A DNA stretch of 64,000 nt from Achromobacter xylosoxidans (lineage in GTDB: Bacteria; Pseudomonadota; Gammaproteobacteria; Burkholderiales; Burkholderiaceae_B), in the NCBI RefSeq assembly GCF_014490035.1, contig NZ_CP061008.1, forward strand, positions 4,712,001 through 4,776,000. The letters are read 5' to 3'. The position numbers and the translations under genes are program-made. Each line of letters starts with the position of its first letter. Position 1 is the stretch's first letter. Shown here one piece after another: positions 17,944 through 27,065 of this stretch. Under the pieces are notes generated by a model. The model searched no databases, had not been told where the DNA came from, and saw only the letters and a program-made list of their open reading frames with translations.

Positions 17944-18852
17944 CTACGCGCCCCGGGCGGCTTTGCCGCGCGTTGCGGCCCAACACAGCAGCGACCCGGC
18001 GGTCACCATGGCCACGCCCTGCCAGAATGATGCGTTCAGACGGGTCGACAGCCACACGGCAGCAAAGAACGTCGAAAACACCGGCGTGAAGTAGGACGCC
18101 GTGGCCAGCAAGGTCAGGTTGCCTTTGAGTATCCCTACGTTCCACAGCGCGTAGCCCGCCGCCATGGCGCCGCCGGTCACCAGCAGCTCCAGCGTGGCGG
18201 GCCAGGAGAAGGCCAGCGCAGGCTCGGCGCCCGACAGGTACTTGATCCACAGGGCAAGCGCGGTCAGCATGAAGAACAAGGCAACGCCATTCTTGCCATC
18301 GGCGAATCGCGTCGTGACGTTGCAATAGACGGCCCAGATCACGGCGCCGCTGAAGGCCAGCCCATAACTGAGGGGATTGCTGGACACGTTGGCGAGGGTG
18401 CGCTCCCAGGAAAGCCCGCCGGATCCGCCCAGGACCCAGACGATGCCGGCAAGCGACAGCAGTATGCCGGGCACCACCCACGCGTTGGCGCGCTGGCCAT
18501 TGATGAGCATGGCCAGAATCACGGTAAAGCAAGGCCAGAGATAGTTGACGATGCCCAGCTCGATCGCCTGGCCACGGTTGGCAGCGAATCCCAGGGAAAG
18601 CGACAGGCAGATCTCGTAGGCAACGAACAGCAGGCTGCCGACGATGAGATAGGAACGCGGAAAGGTCCGCAGCTTCGGAAAGCCCAGCAGCAGCACCAGG
18701 AACGCCGAACCCGCCGTGTAAATGAGCGCGGCGCCGCCGACCGGCCCGAAGCTTTCGCTGACACTGCGGATCAGGCCAACCACGGTGCCCCACAGCAGCA
18801 CCGCCAGCAAGCCCAGTGAAGTCGCCGTGTTCCGGCTCAGGGAGAGTTGCAT
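17944..18852 (-). CDS. DMT family exporter, YddG-like
   Basis: The 302-residue inner-membrane protein has ten hydrophobic segments and two EamA repeats. Its overall pattern (LLWGTVVGLIRSVSE near the start, NYLWPCFTVILAML, AGYALWNVGILKGNL) resembles YddG, the aromatic amino acid exporter. The start is set at ATG 18852 (MQLSLSR); a TTG 33 bases upstream is the other option. It converges with the small membrane gene at 17723. Confidence 0.78.
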   Translation of the reverse strand: MQLSLSRNTATSLGLLAVLLWGTVVGLIRSVSESFGPVGGAALIYTAGSAFLVLLLGFPKLRTFPRSYLIVGSLLFVAYEICLSLSLGFAANRGQAIELGIVNYLWPCFTVILAMLINGQRANAWVVPGILLSLAGIVWVLGGSGGLSWERTLANVSSNPLSYGLAFSGAVIWAVYCNVTTRFADGKNGVALFFMLTALALWIKYLSGAEPALAFSWPATLELLVTGGAMAAGYALWNVGILKGNLTLLATASYFTPVFSTFFAAVWLSTRLNASFWQGVAMVTAGSLLCWAATRGKAARGA

Positions 18853-19003
18853 TACCGATTCCGATTGCCCGTCTTGGGGCGTCAAGCCGGGCAGTTTAGC
18901 GAAAACCCAAACGCTCCGCGGGCGGCCCCCGCCTTACGGCGGAGCCGGCCTCCCCAGCCCGGAATGACCGCCAGAACAATGCAGAAGAAGGAGCAAGCGT
19001 CGC

Positions 19004-19276
19004 ATGACCATATCCACACGCAGATTGAGCGACGTGCTGGCCAGCACGGAATCGGGCCGGCTCTACCGGATTGAGGTGTTCTTGCGGGCGGAAGAGCCGG
19101 GAGCGGCTGCGTTGCAGGCTGACGCGGCCCGGCCTGACGCGGCCCGGCCTAACGCGGCCCGCTACATACACCGCACCACCGAGGGGGAGCTGGTGTTGCC
19201 GCTGGACCGGAACCGGTACAGGCTGAAATCGGGCGAAGTCCTGACCGCCCTGGCGCCGCCGCTCTCCGACCTCTGA
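19004..19276 (+). CDS. Hypothetical protein with DAARP repeat
   Basis: The 90-residue soluble protein starts MTISTRRLSDVL. Residues 40-53 are an in-frame tandem repeat (DAARP, DAARP, NAAR) encoded by 15-bp DNA repeats. The flanking regions look like a small beta-rich domain (SGRLYRIEVFLRAEE and RNRYRLKSGEVLTAL). AGGAG lies 10 nt before the ATG. No family is recognised. The repeat number may vary between strains. Confidence 0.6.
   Translation: MTISTRRLSDVLASTESGRLYRIEVFLRAEEPGAAALQADAARPDAARPNAARYIHRTTEGELVLPLDRNRYRLKSGEVLTALAPPLSDL
19121..19161 (+). repeat. 15-bp tandem repeat, 2.7 copies
   Basis: GACGCGGCCCGGCCT occurs at 19121-19135 and 19136-19150, then a partial copy (AACGCGGCCCG) to 19161. 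It lies in frame within the gene at 19004-19276, so changes in copy number keep the reading frame. Confidence 0.9.
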
Positions 19277-19287
19277 GGCTGGCGGAG

Positions 19288-20928
19288 CTACTGATCCGCC
19301 TCCACCCGCCGCTTGCCCTGGCCCTTGGCCTTGTAGAGCGCTCTGTCCGCGCGCTCCAGCAATTCGCGCACGGTGACGCCGGATTGCGGATACACGGCTA
19401 TGCCCACGCTGGCGGATACGGCGACACTGACGTCGGGATACGGCAGGGACAGGTTTTCGACCAGCGCCTGCGCGACATGCCCGGCGTTTTCCTTGTCCGC
19501 GCCCAGCAGCAACACCGCGAATTCGTCGCCTCCAAGCCGCGCCGCCACGTCGGACACGCGGATCGCATCGGCCATGCGCTCCGCCGCTTCCTGCAGCACC
19601 GCATCGCCGGCCGCATGGCCATGCAGGTCGTTGACCGCCTTGAAGCCGTCCAGATCGATCGCCAGGATGGCGAAGGATTCGCCGCTGCGCTGCGCCACCG
19701 CCACCTCGCGCAGCACCAATTCGTTGAACAGCACGCGGTTGCACAGCCCGGTCAGCGGATCGTAGTGCGCCAGGTGCTGGGCATGCGTCAGCATGCGCGA
19801 GGCCTGCACCAGGGCGCCGCCCACTTCCGCAACCTCCTTGACGCGCGTGCCCGGCACCATCACCGCATGCCCTTTGCCCAGCGCCAGCGCCGGCGCGACC
19901 AGGCTCTGCACGGACGAGGTCAGGCGCTGGGCCAGCCGCAAGGCCAGCAGCAAGCCCAGCCCGAAGGCCAGTAAGGTGCCCAGGGCGATCCAGGCGATGG
20001 AGCGGTAGAGGTCCGTGGTCAGCAGGCTCATCGGCGCGCCGGCGGCGACCGTCCAGCCAGATAACGACGAGCGGCTGAAAGCGGTGTAGACCGGCGTGCC
20101 TTCCTTGGTAATGGTTTCCAGCGAACCCTCGCTTTCCTGCTGCACCGCCCGCGCCAGTTCGGGAACGGCCTTCTGGCCCACGAATTTCGAGGTATCGCGC
20201 GTGCGCGCCAGTATCGTGCCGCTGTCGTCCAGCACGGCGGCCACCCAGCCGTCCGGCAAGGCGCGCCTGCCCAGCAGATTGCCAATGCGCTCAGGCAAGA
20301 TGCCGACGTTCAGGCTGTAGGCGACCTCGCCGTTGCGCAGCACCGGCACGCCCAGCGCAATCAGCGGAGCTTGATTGACCCTGCTGGTGAACAGCCCCGT
20401 CAACACCGCAGTCCGTGTCTGGAAAACGTGGGCCAGCTCGGCGGAGGCACCCGTCGGCGGCAAGGCGTTGCCGAACGGAACAGACGTGTTGATCAATTGA
20501 CGGCCATCCTTGTCGGTCAGGACATAGCTGTCGATGATCTGGAAACGCACGGACTCGCGCGCCCGCCTATGAAAACCGGCCAGGTCGCCGGCGACGAGAT
20601 CCGGCGACGACGCCAGCATCTGCAAGCCAGCCTCGACGCCGGTGAGTTCGCGGTCGAGAATCGCGGTGAGATTGCGCGCCAGGAATATCGTGTCGCGGAA
20701 GATCCGCTCTTTCTGGATGACGTAGCTTTCGTAGACCGCCACGGACGCCATGACCAGCGCGGGCGTAATACAGGCGAACACAAGCGTGAGCAGGCCCGTG
20801 CGCATGGAATAACGGCGCGGCCGACGCGCCCGCGCGACGGCCAGGCTCTCGCCGTCAGCCACGGGAACCTCGCCTTGCGACGTCCGCAAACGTCGCCCTG
20901 CCGACCGAAACCACACCTCTGGACCCAT
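19288..20928 (-). CDS. Membrane-bound diguanylate cyclase (GGDEF)
   Basis: The 546-residue protein synthesises cyclic di-GMP. It has an N-terminal helix (LLTLVFACITPALVMASV), a periplasmic Cache-type sensor region of about 250 residues, a second helix (IAWIALGTLLAFGLGLLLAL), a HAMP-like linker and a C-terminal GGDEF domain. The active-site motif GGDEF begins at about residue 466, and the product-inhibition site RVSD has the canonical spacing before it, so both activity and feedback control look intact. No EAL domain is present. The start is ATG 20928 after GGGAGGCGC; a GTG 30 bases upstream is possible. Confidence 0.9.
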   Translation of the reverse strand: MGPEVWFRSAGRRLRTSQGEVPVADGESLAVARARRPRRYSMRTGLLTLVFACITPALVMASVAVYESYVIQKERIFRDTIFLARNLTAILDRELTGVEAGLQMLASSPDLVAGDLAGFHRRARESVRFQIIDSYVLTDKDGRQLINTSVPFGNALPPTGASAELAHVFQTRTAVLTGLFTSRVNQAPLIALGVPVLRNGEVAYSLNVGILPERIGNLLGRRALPDGWVAAVLDDSGTILARTRDTSKFVGQKAVPELARAVQQESEGSLETITKEGTPVYTAFSRSSLSGWTVAAGAPMSLLTTDLYRSIAWIALGTLLAFGLGLLLALRLAQRLTSSVQSLVAPALALGKGHAVMVPGTRVKEVAEVGGALVQASRMLTHAQHLAHYDPLTGLCNRVLFNELVLREVAVAQRSGESFAILAIDLDGFKAVNDLHGHAAGDAVLQEAAERMADAIRVSDVAARLGGDEFAVLLLGADKENAGHVAQALVENLSLPYPDVSVAVSASVGIAVYPQSGVTVRELLERADRALYKAKGQGKRRVEADQ

Positions 20929-21105
20929 GCGCCTCCCGATACGCTCCGCCCGGCCCACGAGCAGAGGACGAACGAACGCCAGAAATTATTGCAGAAGTTC
21001 GCAATCGCACAATCCGCGCCATGGGAATCCCCTCGCCGCGTCGAGACGGATGTGGCTTAAAGGGCGCGTCCCCAATTTATTCCGGAGACGCGGCGCCTGG
21101 TTCGT

Positions 21106-21327
21106 CTACTGGTCTTCCAGGTCCGGGGTGCCGGTGAACTGGGTCTTGAGCAGCGTCAGCGCCCCTTTTTCGGCCAGCGCCTCATTGGGAAACACATGCT
21201 TGGTGTCTTCCAGCACCGGGAATCCGAAGACCCGCACCCGGGCGTGATAGCCGTCGGGCGTCTCGGCGAATTCGATGTCGAAGTTGCGTTCTTCGATCCA
21301 GCCCGATCGATGCAGTTTCCATTCCAT
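21106..21327 (-). CDS. Small hypothetical protein
   Basis: The 73-residue soluble protein begins MEWKLHRSGWIEERNF, with alternating beta-like strands (YHARVRVFGFPVLED) and an acidic C-terminus. CGGGAG is about 10 nt upstream of the ATG. No family is recognised. It sits alone between the diguanylate cyclase and the AI-2E type permease. Confidence 0.6.
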   Translation of the reverse strand: MEWKLHRSGWIEERNFDIEFAETPDGYHARVRVFGFPVLEDTKHVFPNEALAEKGALTLLKTQFTGTPDLEDQ

Positions 21328-21444
21328 ATCCGACGCGCTCCCGAATAGTCGAGGTTGATACGACAGGCCGGCCCCGATGGAAGCCGGCCTGCTACACCAT
21401 ACACCCGTCTTGGGACGGACGGACTGACGGCCGATCCGCCGCGC

Positions 21445-22536
21445 CTACTTTCGGGCGCTTGGCTTGTCTGCGGCGGCGTCCGCGTATCCCTCCACCGGCG
21501 GCGCAAACAAGTCCCAGCTGGCCATGAACAGCGCGGCGATCAGCGGGCCGATCACGAAGCCGTTCAGGCCGAACAAAGCCATGCCCCCCAGCGTGGAGAT
21601 CAGCACCACATAGTCCGGCATCTTGGTGTCCTTGCCGACCAGAATGGGGCGCAGCACGTTGTCCACCATGCCGATGACCAGCACGCCGAAAGCGATCAGC
21701 ACGACGCCCTTGATCGTGGCGCCGGTCAACAGGAAGTAGATCGCGACCGGCGCCCAGATCAACCCCGCGCCGATCGCGGGCAGCAAGGACAGAAAACCCA
21801 TGATCACGCCCCACAGCAGCGCGCCCTGGATAGACAGGATCGAGAAGATGATGCCGCCCAGCGCGCCCTGCGCCGCGGCCACTGCGACGTTGCCCTTGAC
21901 GGTGGCGCGCACCACGGTGGTGAACTTGCGCAGCAGATGCTGCTTGTGCGTGTCGCTCAGCGGCATGGCGCGCTTGAGCCGCGCCGATAGCTGCGGGCCG
22001 TCGCGCAACAGGAAGAACAGCAGGTACAGCATGATGCCGAAGCTGATCACGAACTGGAACGTGTCCTGCCCGATGTTCAAGGCCTGCGTCGCCAGGAACT
22101 GGCTGGCCTGCATGGCGCCCGCGCTGAGCTTTTCCTGCAGGCTCGGTATGTCGGCCAGGTCGAAGCGCGCCAGCAGATCATGCACCGACGGCGGCAGCGC
22201 CGCCATGGCCTGCTGGAAATAGTCGCCGAAGTTGATCTGCCCGGACTTGACGCTCTGATAGAGGTTCGCGCCTTCGCGCACCAGCGATCCGCTGATGACG
22301 ATGAGCGGCAGGATCACCAGCAGCAGCACCAGCAGCAAAGTGATCAGCGCGGCCAGGTTGCGCCGTCCGCCGATGCGCGCCACCAGCCGGCGCTGCAGCG
22401 GCGCAAAGATGATGGCAAGGACCGCGCCCCAGAAAACAGCGCCGTAGAACGGCCACAACAACCAGCCGAATGCGATGGTGACCACCACCAGCAGGAGCAG
22501 AAAGGTTCTGTAGTGCACGCTGGAAGATTGGCTCAT
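21445..22536 (-). CDS. AI-2E family transporter (PerM/YdiK-like)
   Basis: The 363-residue inner-membrane protein has the family layout: two helices, a cytoplasmic and periplasmic segment rich in helices (residues 75-150), then six helices with the late motifs GVLVIGMVDNVLRPILVG and GGMALFGLNGFVIGPL. Characterised relatives export AI-2 or act as Na+/H+ antiporters, so the substrate here is open. The start is ATG 22536, with GGGA 8 nt upstream. Confidence 0.87.
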   Translation of the reverse strand: MSQSSSVHYRTFLLLLVVVTIAFGWLLWPFYGAVFWGAVLAIIFAPLQRRLVARIGGRRNLAALITLLLVLLLVILPLIVISGSLVREGANLYQSVKSGQINFGDYFQQAMAALPPSVHDLLARFDLADIPSLQEKLSAGAMQASQFLATQALNIGQDTFQFVISFGIMLYLLFFLLRDGPQLSARLKRAMPLSDTHKQHLLRKFTTVVRATVKGNVAVAAAQGALGGIIFSILSIQGALLWGVIMGFLSLLPAIGAGLIWAPVAIYFLLTGATIKGVVLIAFGVLVIGMVDNVLRPILVGKDTKMPDYVVLISTLGGMALFGLNGFVIGPLIAALFMASWDLFAPPVEGYADAAADKPSARK

Positions 22537-22590
22537 ATTACGTCCCAGGCTCGGCTTGCGCCGCGAGACCCGCATTGTACAAAGCGCCGT

Positions 22591-23304
22591 TCAGCGGGCG
22601 TCCTGCGGCTGTCCGGCGGCCTGACGCAATGCGGCGCGCGCATGCTCCAGAACCTCCGACTGCGCGTTCAACCCCTGCAGGCGCAGGTTCAACTCCTGCT
22701 GCAGCGTGGGCGTGGCGACGCGCGCCTGCCCATCCGCCAGCAGGATGTCCTGCGCATGTGCGGCCACGAAATCCGCCACGCCCAGCGCATCGCGCGCCAC
22801 CGCGTCCATGGCGGCCGCGGCATCGAGCACCTCGGCCGCGGGCGCCGTCACTGCCTCGTCATAGACACCGTCGTAGACGGGCGCCAGATCGGCCGGCAGC
22901 GTCAGCGCCGCACGCGCCTTGTCCGCCCTGGCCTGAGCCCGCTGGACCTCGGCAGCCTGCTCGGCCAGCGTCTTGCGCGCGGCCTCAAGGCGGTCCCGCC
23001 GCTCCACGATCTCGGCCACCGAACGCAGGGTCTCGACTTCCGACGCGTCACGCATGGACGCCGCCGCCTGCGTCAGGATTTCCTGAAAATCGGCGATGAC
23101 CTCGTAGGCATCGGCATAGCCGCCGACGGCCTCCTTTTCCTGCTCGCTCAGGACGCCTATGGGCAGCAGCGACGCGCTGTTCATCCGGCTTTGCAGCAGC
23201 TGGATGAACGCGGCCCGCTCCTGGGGCTCTTTGTTGACGCAGGCCGACAGAAACAGCATCGACGCCATCGCCAGGCCCAGCAGGCAAGCTCGCAGCAATG
23301 CCAT
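22591..23304 (-). CDS. DUF3053 family lipoprotein
   Basis: The 237-residue protein has a clear lipoprotein signal peptide and lipobox LSAC (C22), then an Ala- and charge-rich helical body beginning NKEPQERAAFIQLLQSR. This is the YiaF/DUF3053 pattern. AGGAGG lies 6 nt before ATG 23304; an ATG 6 bases earlier overlaps the ribosome-binding site. The role is unknown. Confidence 0.8.
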   Translation of the reverse strand: MALLRACLLGLAMASMLFLSACVNKEPQERAAFIQLLQSRMNSASLLPIGVLSEQEKEAVGGYADAYEVIADFQEILTQAAASMRDASEVETLRSVAEIVERRDRLEAARKTLAEQAAEVQRAQARADKARAALTLPADLAPVYDGVYDEAVTAPAAEVLDAAAAMDAVARDALGVADFVAAHAQDILLADGQARVATPTLQQELNLRLQGLNAQSEVLEHARAALRQAAGQPQDAR

Positions 23305-23459
23305 GCGCATCCTCCTTGCATGCGGGTTCGCAGAACCGGCGCCGCCCGCGAACTGGGCGGCCGCCCTCCGGCAGATTATCCCGAAGGCGCTTTCCGACGC
23401 TGCCGGCGGGCGGATTTTGTTGCTATCGAAGCGTGTTGACACAGGGTGCGCCGCCCGCA

Positions 23460-23975
23460 TCATGGCTCCAGGGGATACGCCATGGCGCAACGGCGCGCGG
23501 GGTCAAAACCCATGGCCGCCTCATGGCTCAAGCGCTCGCGCAACCCGGGCGGGAGCTCCCCTGCCGCGATATCGACGAAACCTTGCCGCAGGTAAAACGG
23601 CCTGTTCCAAGGCAGTTCGCGGTCGGTGGTCAGCAGCACGAACCGGTAGCGACCGGCACTGCGGGCATGCGTGCATACGGCGGCCAGGAGCGCCCGCCCC
23701 AGGCCGCGCCCCTGCCACGGCAACGCTACCGCCATTTCGGCCAGGTAGAGATCGCCGTCCATGGGCCGCGTCAGCGCAAAGCCCGCGCACTGGCCCTCGC
23801 CTTCCGCGACCCACAGCAGGCCGGCCGCCTGCGCCTGCGCCAGCTCGGCCTGCGGCGCCGTATCGTCGCCGGCGGCCCACGCCATATGCGTGCCCAGGAA
23901 GCGCCGCGCGGCGGAGCGTTCGATATCGGCCAGGCTGGCCAGGTCTGTAGGTCGTGCGAGTCTGATCATAGGCAT
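23460..23975 (-). CDS. GNAT family N-acetyltransferase
   Basis: The 171-residue GNAT protein has the acetyl-CoA loop QGRGLGRAL after the strand DLYLAEMAVALPW, and FYLRQGFVDI near the C-terminus. The substrate is unknown. ATG 23975 and ATG 23969 (MIRLARPTD) are both possible starts; the second matches the usual GNAT opening. The neighbouring conserved gene at 24067 is divergent. Confidence 0.83.
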   Translation of the reverse strand: MPMIRLARPTDLASLADIERSAARRFLGTHMAWAAGDDTAPQAELAQAQAAGLLWVAEGEGQCAGFALTRPMDGDLYLAEMAVALPWQGRGLGRALLAAVCTHARSAGRYRFVLLTTDRELPWNRPFYLRQGFVDIAAGELPPGLRERLSHEAAMGFDPARRCAMAYPLEP

Positions 23976-24066
23976 GGCAGTATGCCTGATGCGGGCCCGG
24001 CGTCCGATCCCATAAAATGGCGTTTTCGGCCATCACGGCCCCGCAATACAGGCCCAGCCCCAAGAC

Positions 24067-24426
24067 ATGACTCAAAACGCCACCTCCGATACCTGGGGCT
24101 TTGCCCATCCCGATTGCCGCGGCGCGGCCGCCCTGCTGTTCTTCATGAACGACCTGGCGCGGGTGATCAACCAGTACCTGAGCCCGGGACAGCTATCCAA
24201 CGAAGCGCTGGCCGATGCGCAAAAGGCGGTCGATGCCTTGCTGGCCCGCTACGTGGACATTCAGGCCGCCCCCGAAGCCTTCGACAACGAGCGCATCGAA
24301 CTCGCCCTGGAAACCGAAAACCAGCCTGACGGCCAGACCAGCGCGCAAGTGGCGCTGCGCATGTCGCCACGCCTGGAAGGCCTCATCATCGAGGCCCAGC
24401 GCCAGGCTCGCCCGGCGACCCATTAA
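24067..24426 (+). CDS. Hypothetical protein
   Basis: The 119-residue soluble, mostly helical, acidic protein begins MTQNATSDTWGFAHPDCRG. It has no signal, motif or transmembrane segment that I can name. Codon use fits the neighbouring genes, supporting a real gene. It ends in TAA before a long stretch without genes. Confidence 0.6.
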   Translation: MTQNATSDTWGFAHPDCRGAAALLFFMNDLARVINQYLSPGQLSNEALADAQKAVDALLARYVDIQAAPEAFDNERIELALETENQPDGQTSAQVALRMSPRLEGLIIEAQRQARPATH

Positions 24427-25093
24427 AGGCCTGGAACGGGGGAGGAGTCTCCCCCCACCACAAAACGCTTGCCAAAAGCATCAACTGCCTGTACTATTGC
24501 TGGTTGAGTTCTGCCGTTTTCGCCAAATTCCATACGAAAAAACGCGGTGATAAACGACGGCGCTGGCACTGAGGCCTGTACATCAGCCCCTCCCCAGACG
24601 CCGAAGCAGACCCTCGAAAATACCCAAGCCCAAGCATCCCGTCCCATTTGCGAAAACCGCAAATCCGGATTGCGGCCTGGAACAAAACGCCTTCACCCAA
24701 CCGCCAGTCCGGCTTGGCAAGAAGCAACAAGACAATCAGCGGCGCCTACAACACGCGCAAGCGACGAATACCGATAACCGCGCCGCAACCAGCAGGGCCT
24801 GTCCGTCCTGCATGACTTCTCGGGCCGCGCATGTCCGCATGCATGCTTTGCGCTTGTTCGCGCATCGCGCAACCCGAAACGACGCTGTCCCGGACTGATG
24901 GACAGCGTCGCGCCGCCAGGCCGTGCGCGCAAAACATGAGAATGCGCAAAAGGACGGCGGCATATATGCGTTAGTGTCACGACACACGCCTGCCCGATTC
25001 AATACGGCTGGCAGCGGCACGCGGCAGGAACGCTGCGCGCCACGTGGCCAGACGCGGCTTTTCCCATAACTAGAAACCAAGAGAACAAACACC
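24427..25093. other. Gene-poor stretch with a 10-bp hairpin
   Basis: No ORF here has convincing codon use, a ribosome-binding site and family features together. The only strong local structure is GACGCTGTCC (24881-24890) paired with GGACAGCGTC (24900-24909) over a 9-nt loop, without a T-run. A second short dyad, GTGTCACGACAC, lies near 24975. The region may hold a small RNA or decayed coding sequence. Confidence 0.5.
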
Positions 25094-25375
25094 ATGAATA
25101 CTCGTTTCACGACCTCGGACCTGATCCGACGCCCGGCGCACACCACGCTGGACAACATGCCGATCCATATCGGCGACATCGTTTACCTGAAGCCCGCAAA
25201 TGGCCCGGAAATCCGCGCCACGGTCATCTACAACGCGCCCATCGATGGCACGACCACCTACACGACCGAAGTCGTGCCCTGCGGCGCACCCGCGCAAAAG
25301 GCCCCCGGCCAGCGCATCCGCTTCCGCCATGAGCACGTGCATCGCATCGAACCGGTGCGCAGCGCCACTCACTGA
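25094..25375 (+). CDS. Hypothetical protein
   Basis: The 93-residue soluble protein begins MNTRFTTSDLIRRPAH. The centre (IHIGDIVYLKPANGPEIRATVIYN) looks like a small beta-barrel of the KOW or SH3 kind, and the C-terminus is His/Arg-rich (HEHVHRIEPVRS). A weak AAGAGAA precedes the ATG. A strong hairpin follows the stop. No family is assigned. Confidence 0.6.
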   Translation: MNTRFTTSDLIRRPAHTTLDNMPIHIGDIVYLKPANGPEIRATVIYNAPIDGTTTYTTEVVPCGAPAQKAPGQRIRFRHEHVHRIEPVRSATH

Positions 25376-25386
25376 AGCAGCAGCCC

Positions 25387-25416
25387 GCCCCGTTGCGCAA
25401 GCAACGGGGCAATTTG
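25387..25416 (+). terminator. Terminator after the gene at 25094
   Basis: A perfect 10-bp stem (GCCCCGTTGC) closes a GCAA tetraloop, followed by the modest tract AATTTGT. It lies 12 bp past the stop codon. Confidence 0.7.
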
Positions 25417-25459
25417 TGCGTGATAAAGTCCCCGGCAATACAGCCCTGGCGATCCCACC

Positions 25460-26152
25460 ATGCAGAACAACCGTCTCGCAGTCCATATCTGGGACCTTCC
25501 CACCCGCCTCTTTCATTGGGCGCTCGTCGTCTGCATCGTCGGCGCGTTCGTCAGCGTGAAGCTGGGCGGCCTGTACATGGACTGGCACGTGCGCTTCGGC
25601 TGTACGGCGTTGGGTCTGATCCTGTTCCGCCTGCTCTGGGGATTCATCGGCCCGCGCTACGCCCGCTTCACGCACTTCGTGCGCGGCCCGGCGGCCGTGG
25701 CCCGCTATCTGAAGGGCGCCGCGGCGCCCGCAGGCCACAACCCGCTGGGTGCGCTGTCGGTGCTGGCGCTGCTGCTGGTCATCGGCTTCCAGGCGGTCAG
25801 CGGCCTGTTCACCACCGACGACATCATGACGCAGGGCCCCTTGTTCGGCCACGTCAGCGAAGCCGTTTCCGCCGCCATGACGTCCTGGCACAAGCTGAAC
25901 GAATGGGTCATCCTGACCCTGGTCGCCCTTCATATTGCAGCTGTGCTCTGGTACGCGCTGGTGCGCCGCAAGCGCCTGGTGCGCGCCATCATCACCGGCA
26001 AGGTCGATGCCAAGGATGTGCCCGCCGGCACGGCCCCCACGCAGGACGGTTTCGCCGTCTGGCTGCGTGCGCTGGTGCTGGGCGCCTGTGTCACGGTCCT
26101 GGTACTGTGGATCCGGTCGCTGGAAGTCGCGGCCGACATGTCTTTTTCCTGA
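25460..26152 (+). CDS. Cytochrome b561 family protein
   Basis: The 230-residue di-heme membrane cytochrome of the b561/Ni-Fe hydrogenase b-subunit type has four or more helices, with histidines at conserved positions: H19 in RLFHWALVV, H43 in MDWHVRFGC, and later ones in SWHKLNEW and ALHIAAVLW. It passes electrons between quinol and a periplasmic partner. Such genes often pair with cytochrome c' or c556; here a cytochrome c' gene lies about 0.9 kb away on the opposite strand. Confidence 0.87.
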   Translation: MQNNRLAVHIWDLPTRLFHWALVVCIVGAFVSVKLGGLYMDWHVRFGCTALGLILFRLLWGFIGPRYARFTHFVRGPAAVARYLKGAAAPAGHNPLGALSVLALLLVIGFQAVSGLFTTDDIMTQGPLFGHVSEAVSAAMTSWHKLNEWVILTLVALHIAAVLWYALVRRKRLVRAIITGKVDAKDVPAGTAPTQDGFAVWLRALVLGACVTVLVLWIRSLEVAADMSFS

Positions 26153-26188
26153 CGGTTCACGCAGCGCGAAGACAGCGCTGCGGCCCGC

Positions 26189-26938
26189 TCAACGCCGCGC
26201 CTCGATCAAGTGCCGCGTCGAATGAGCCACGAACGGCTCTCCCCGACGCATCCGCTCATCCAGCGCCTGCAGGGCATCGCGATACCTCGCCACCGAAAAA
26301 TCGGGCACCCACCACACGCACTTGCGCAGGATCCAGACCACGGCGCCCACGTCATGGAACACCATCTGGCAACGGGCCGCGCGCAAGTCCGTCACGGCAA
26401 GTCCAGCAGCCGCCGCGGCGGCCGCCTCATCCTGCGGATCCCGCAAGCGCCGCTGCGCTGACAAAGGCCCCAGGAAATGCTCGATCAGCTCAAAGGCCGA
26501 AGCCGGCCCCACATGCTGGGCGAAGTAATGCCCACCCGGCTTGAGGACGCGGTGGATTTCCGCCCAGTCCGCGTTCACAGGGTGCCTGGACGTCACGAGT
26601 TCAAACGACGCATCGGCAAACGGCAAGCCCGCGCCCGGCGCTGTCTGCACTAGCCGCAAGCCACGAGCGGCCAGGCGTTCATGCGCTTTCCTGGCATTGG
26701 GCGGCCAGGCTTCGGTCGCGCACATCACCGGCGGAAAGCGGGGCGCCTCGCCCAGCACTTCGCCGCCGCCCGTATCCAGGTCCAGCGCCGACTGCACACT
26801 GGCCAGGCGCTGCGCAAGCAGCCTGGCATAGCCCCACGGCGGACGCTGCTCGGAAGCGCGCCCCGCCAGCCAGCCGAAGCCCCACCCGCCGACATCGGCG
26901 GCTTCGGCCTCTGCCACCAGCTCATCAAAGGATTTCAT
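26189..26938 (-). CDS. Class I SAM-dependent methyltransferase
   Basis: The 249-residue protein has a slightly degenerate SAM loop (ALDLDTGGGEVL), GLPFADASFELVTSRH and the post-motif EIHRVLKPGGHYFAQHVGP. The pattern resembles methyltransferases related to the RlmA/UbiE superfamily, but the substrate is unclear. The start is ATG 26938 with AGGAGAGAAGCG upstream; the longer frame lacks a site. It converges with the cytochrome b561 gene. Confidence 0.8.
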   Translation of the reverse strand: MKSFDELVAEAEAADVGGWGFGWLAGRASEQRPPWGYARLLAQRLASVQSALDLDTGGGEVLGEAPRFPPVMCATEAWPPNARKAHERLAARGLRLVQTAPGAGLPFADASFELVTSRHPVNADWAEIHRVLKPGGHYFAQHVGPASAFELIEHFLGPLSAQRRLRDPQDEAAAAAAAGLAVTDLRAARCQMVFHDVGAVVWILRKCVWWVPDFSVARYRDALQALDERMRRGEPFVAHSTRHLIEARR

Positions 26939-27065
26939 CGCTTCTCTCCTGTGCAAGACCGACGCGCAGTCCCGCGAGGTCACGCCCGGCAAAGCCATAA
27001 AAAAAAGCGCCAACCGTTACGCTGGCGCCTCTTTGCCCACATGCCGCCCGCGGACGGCAGGCGCC

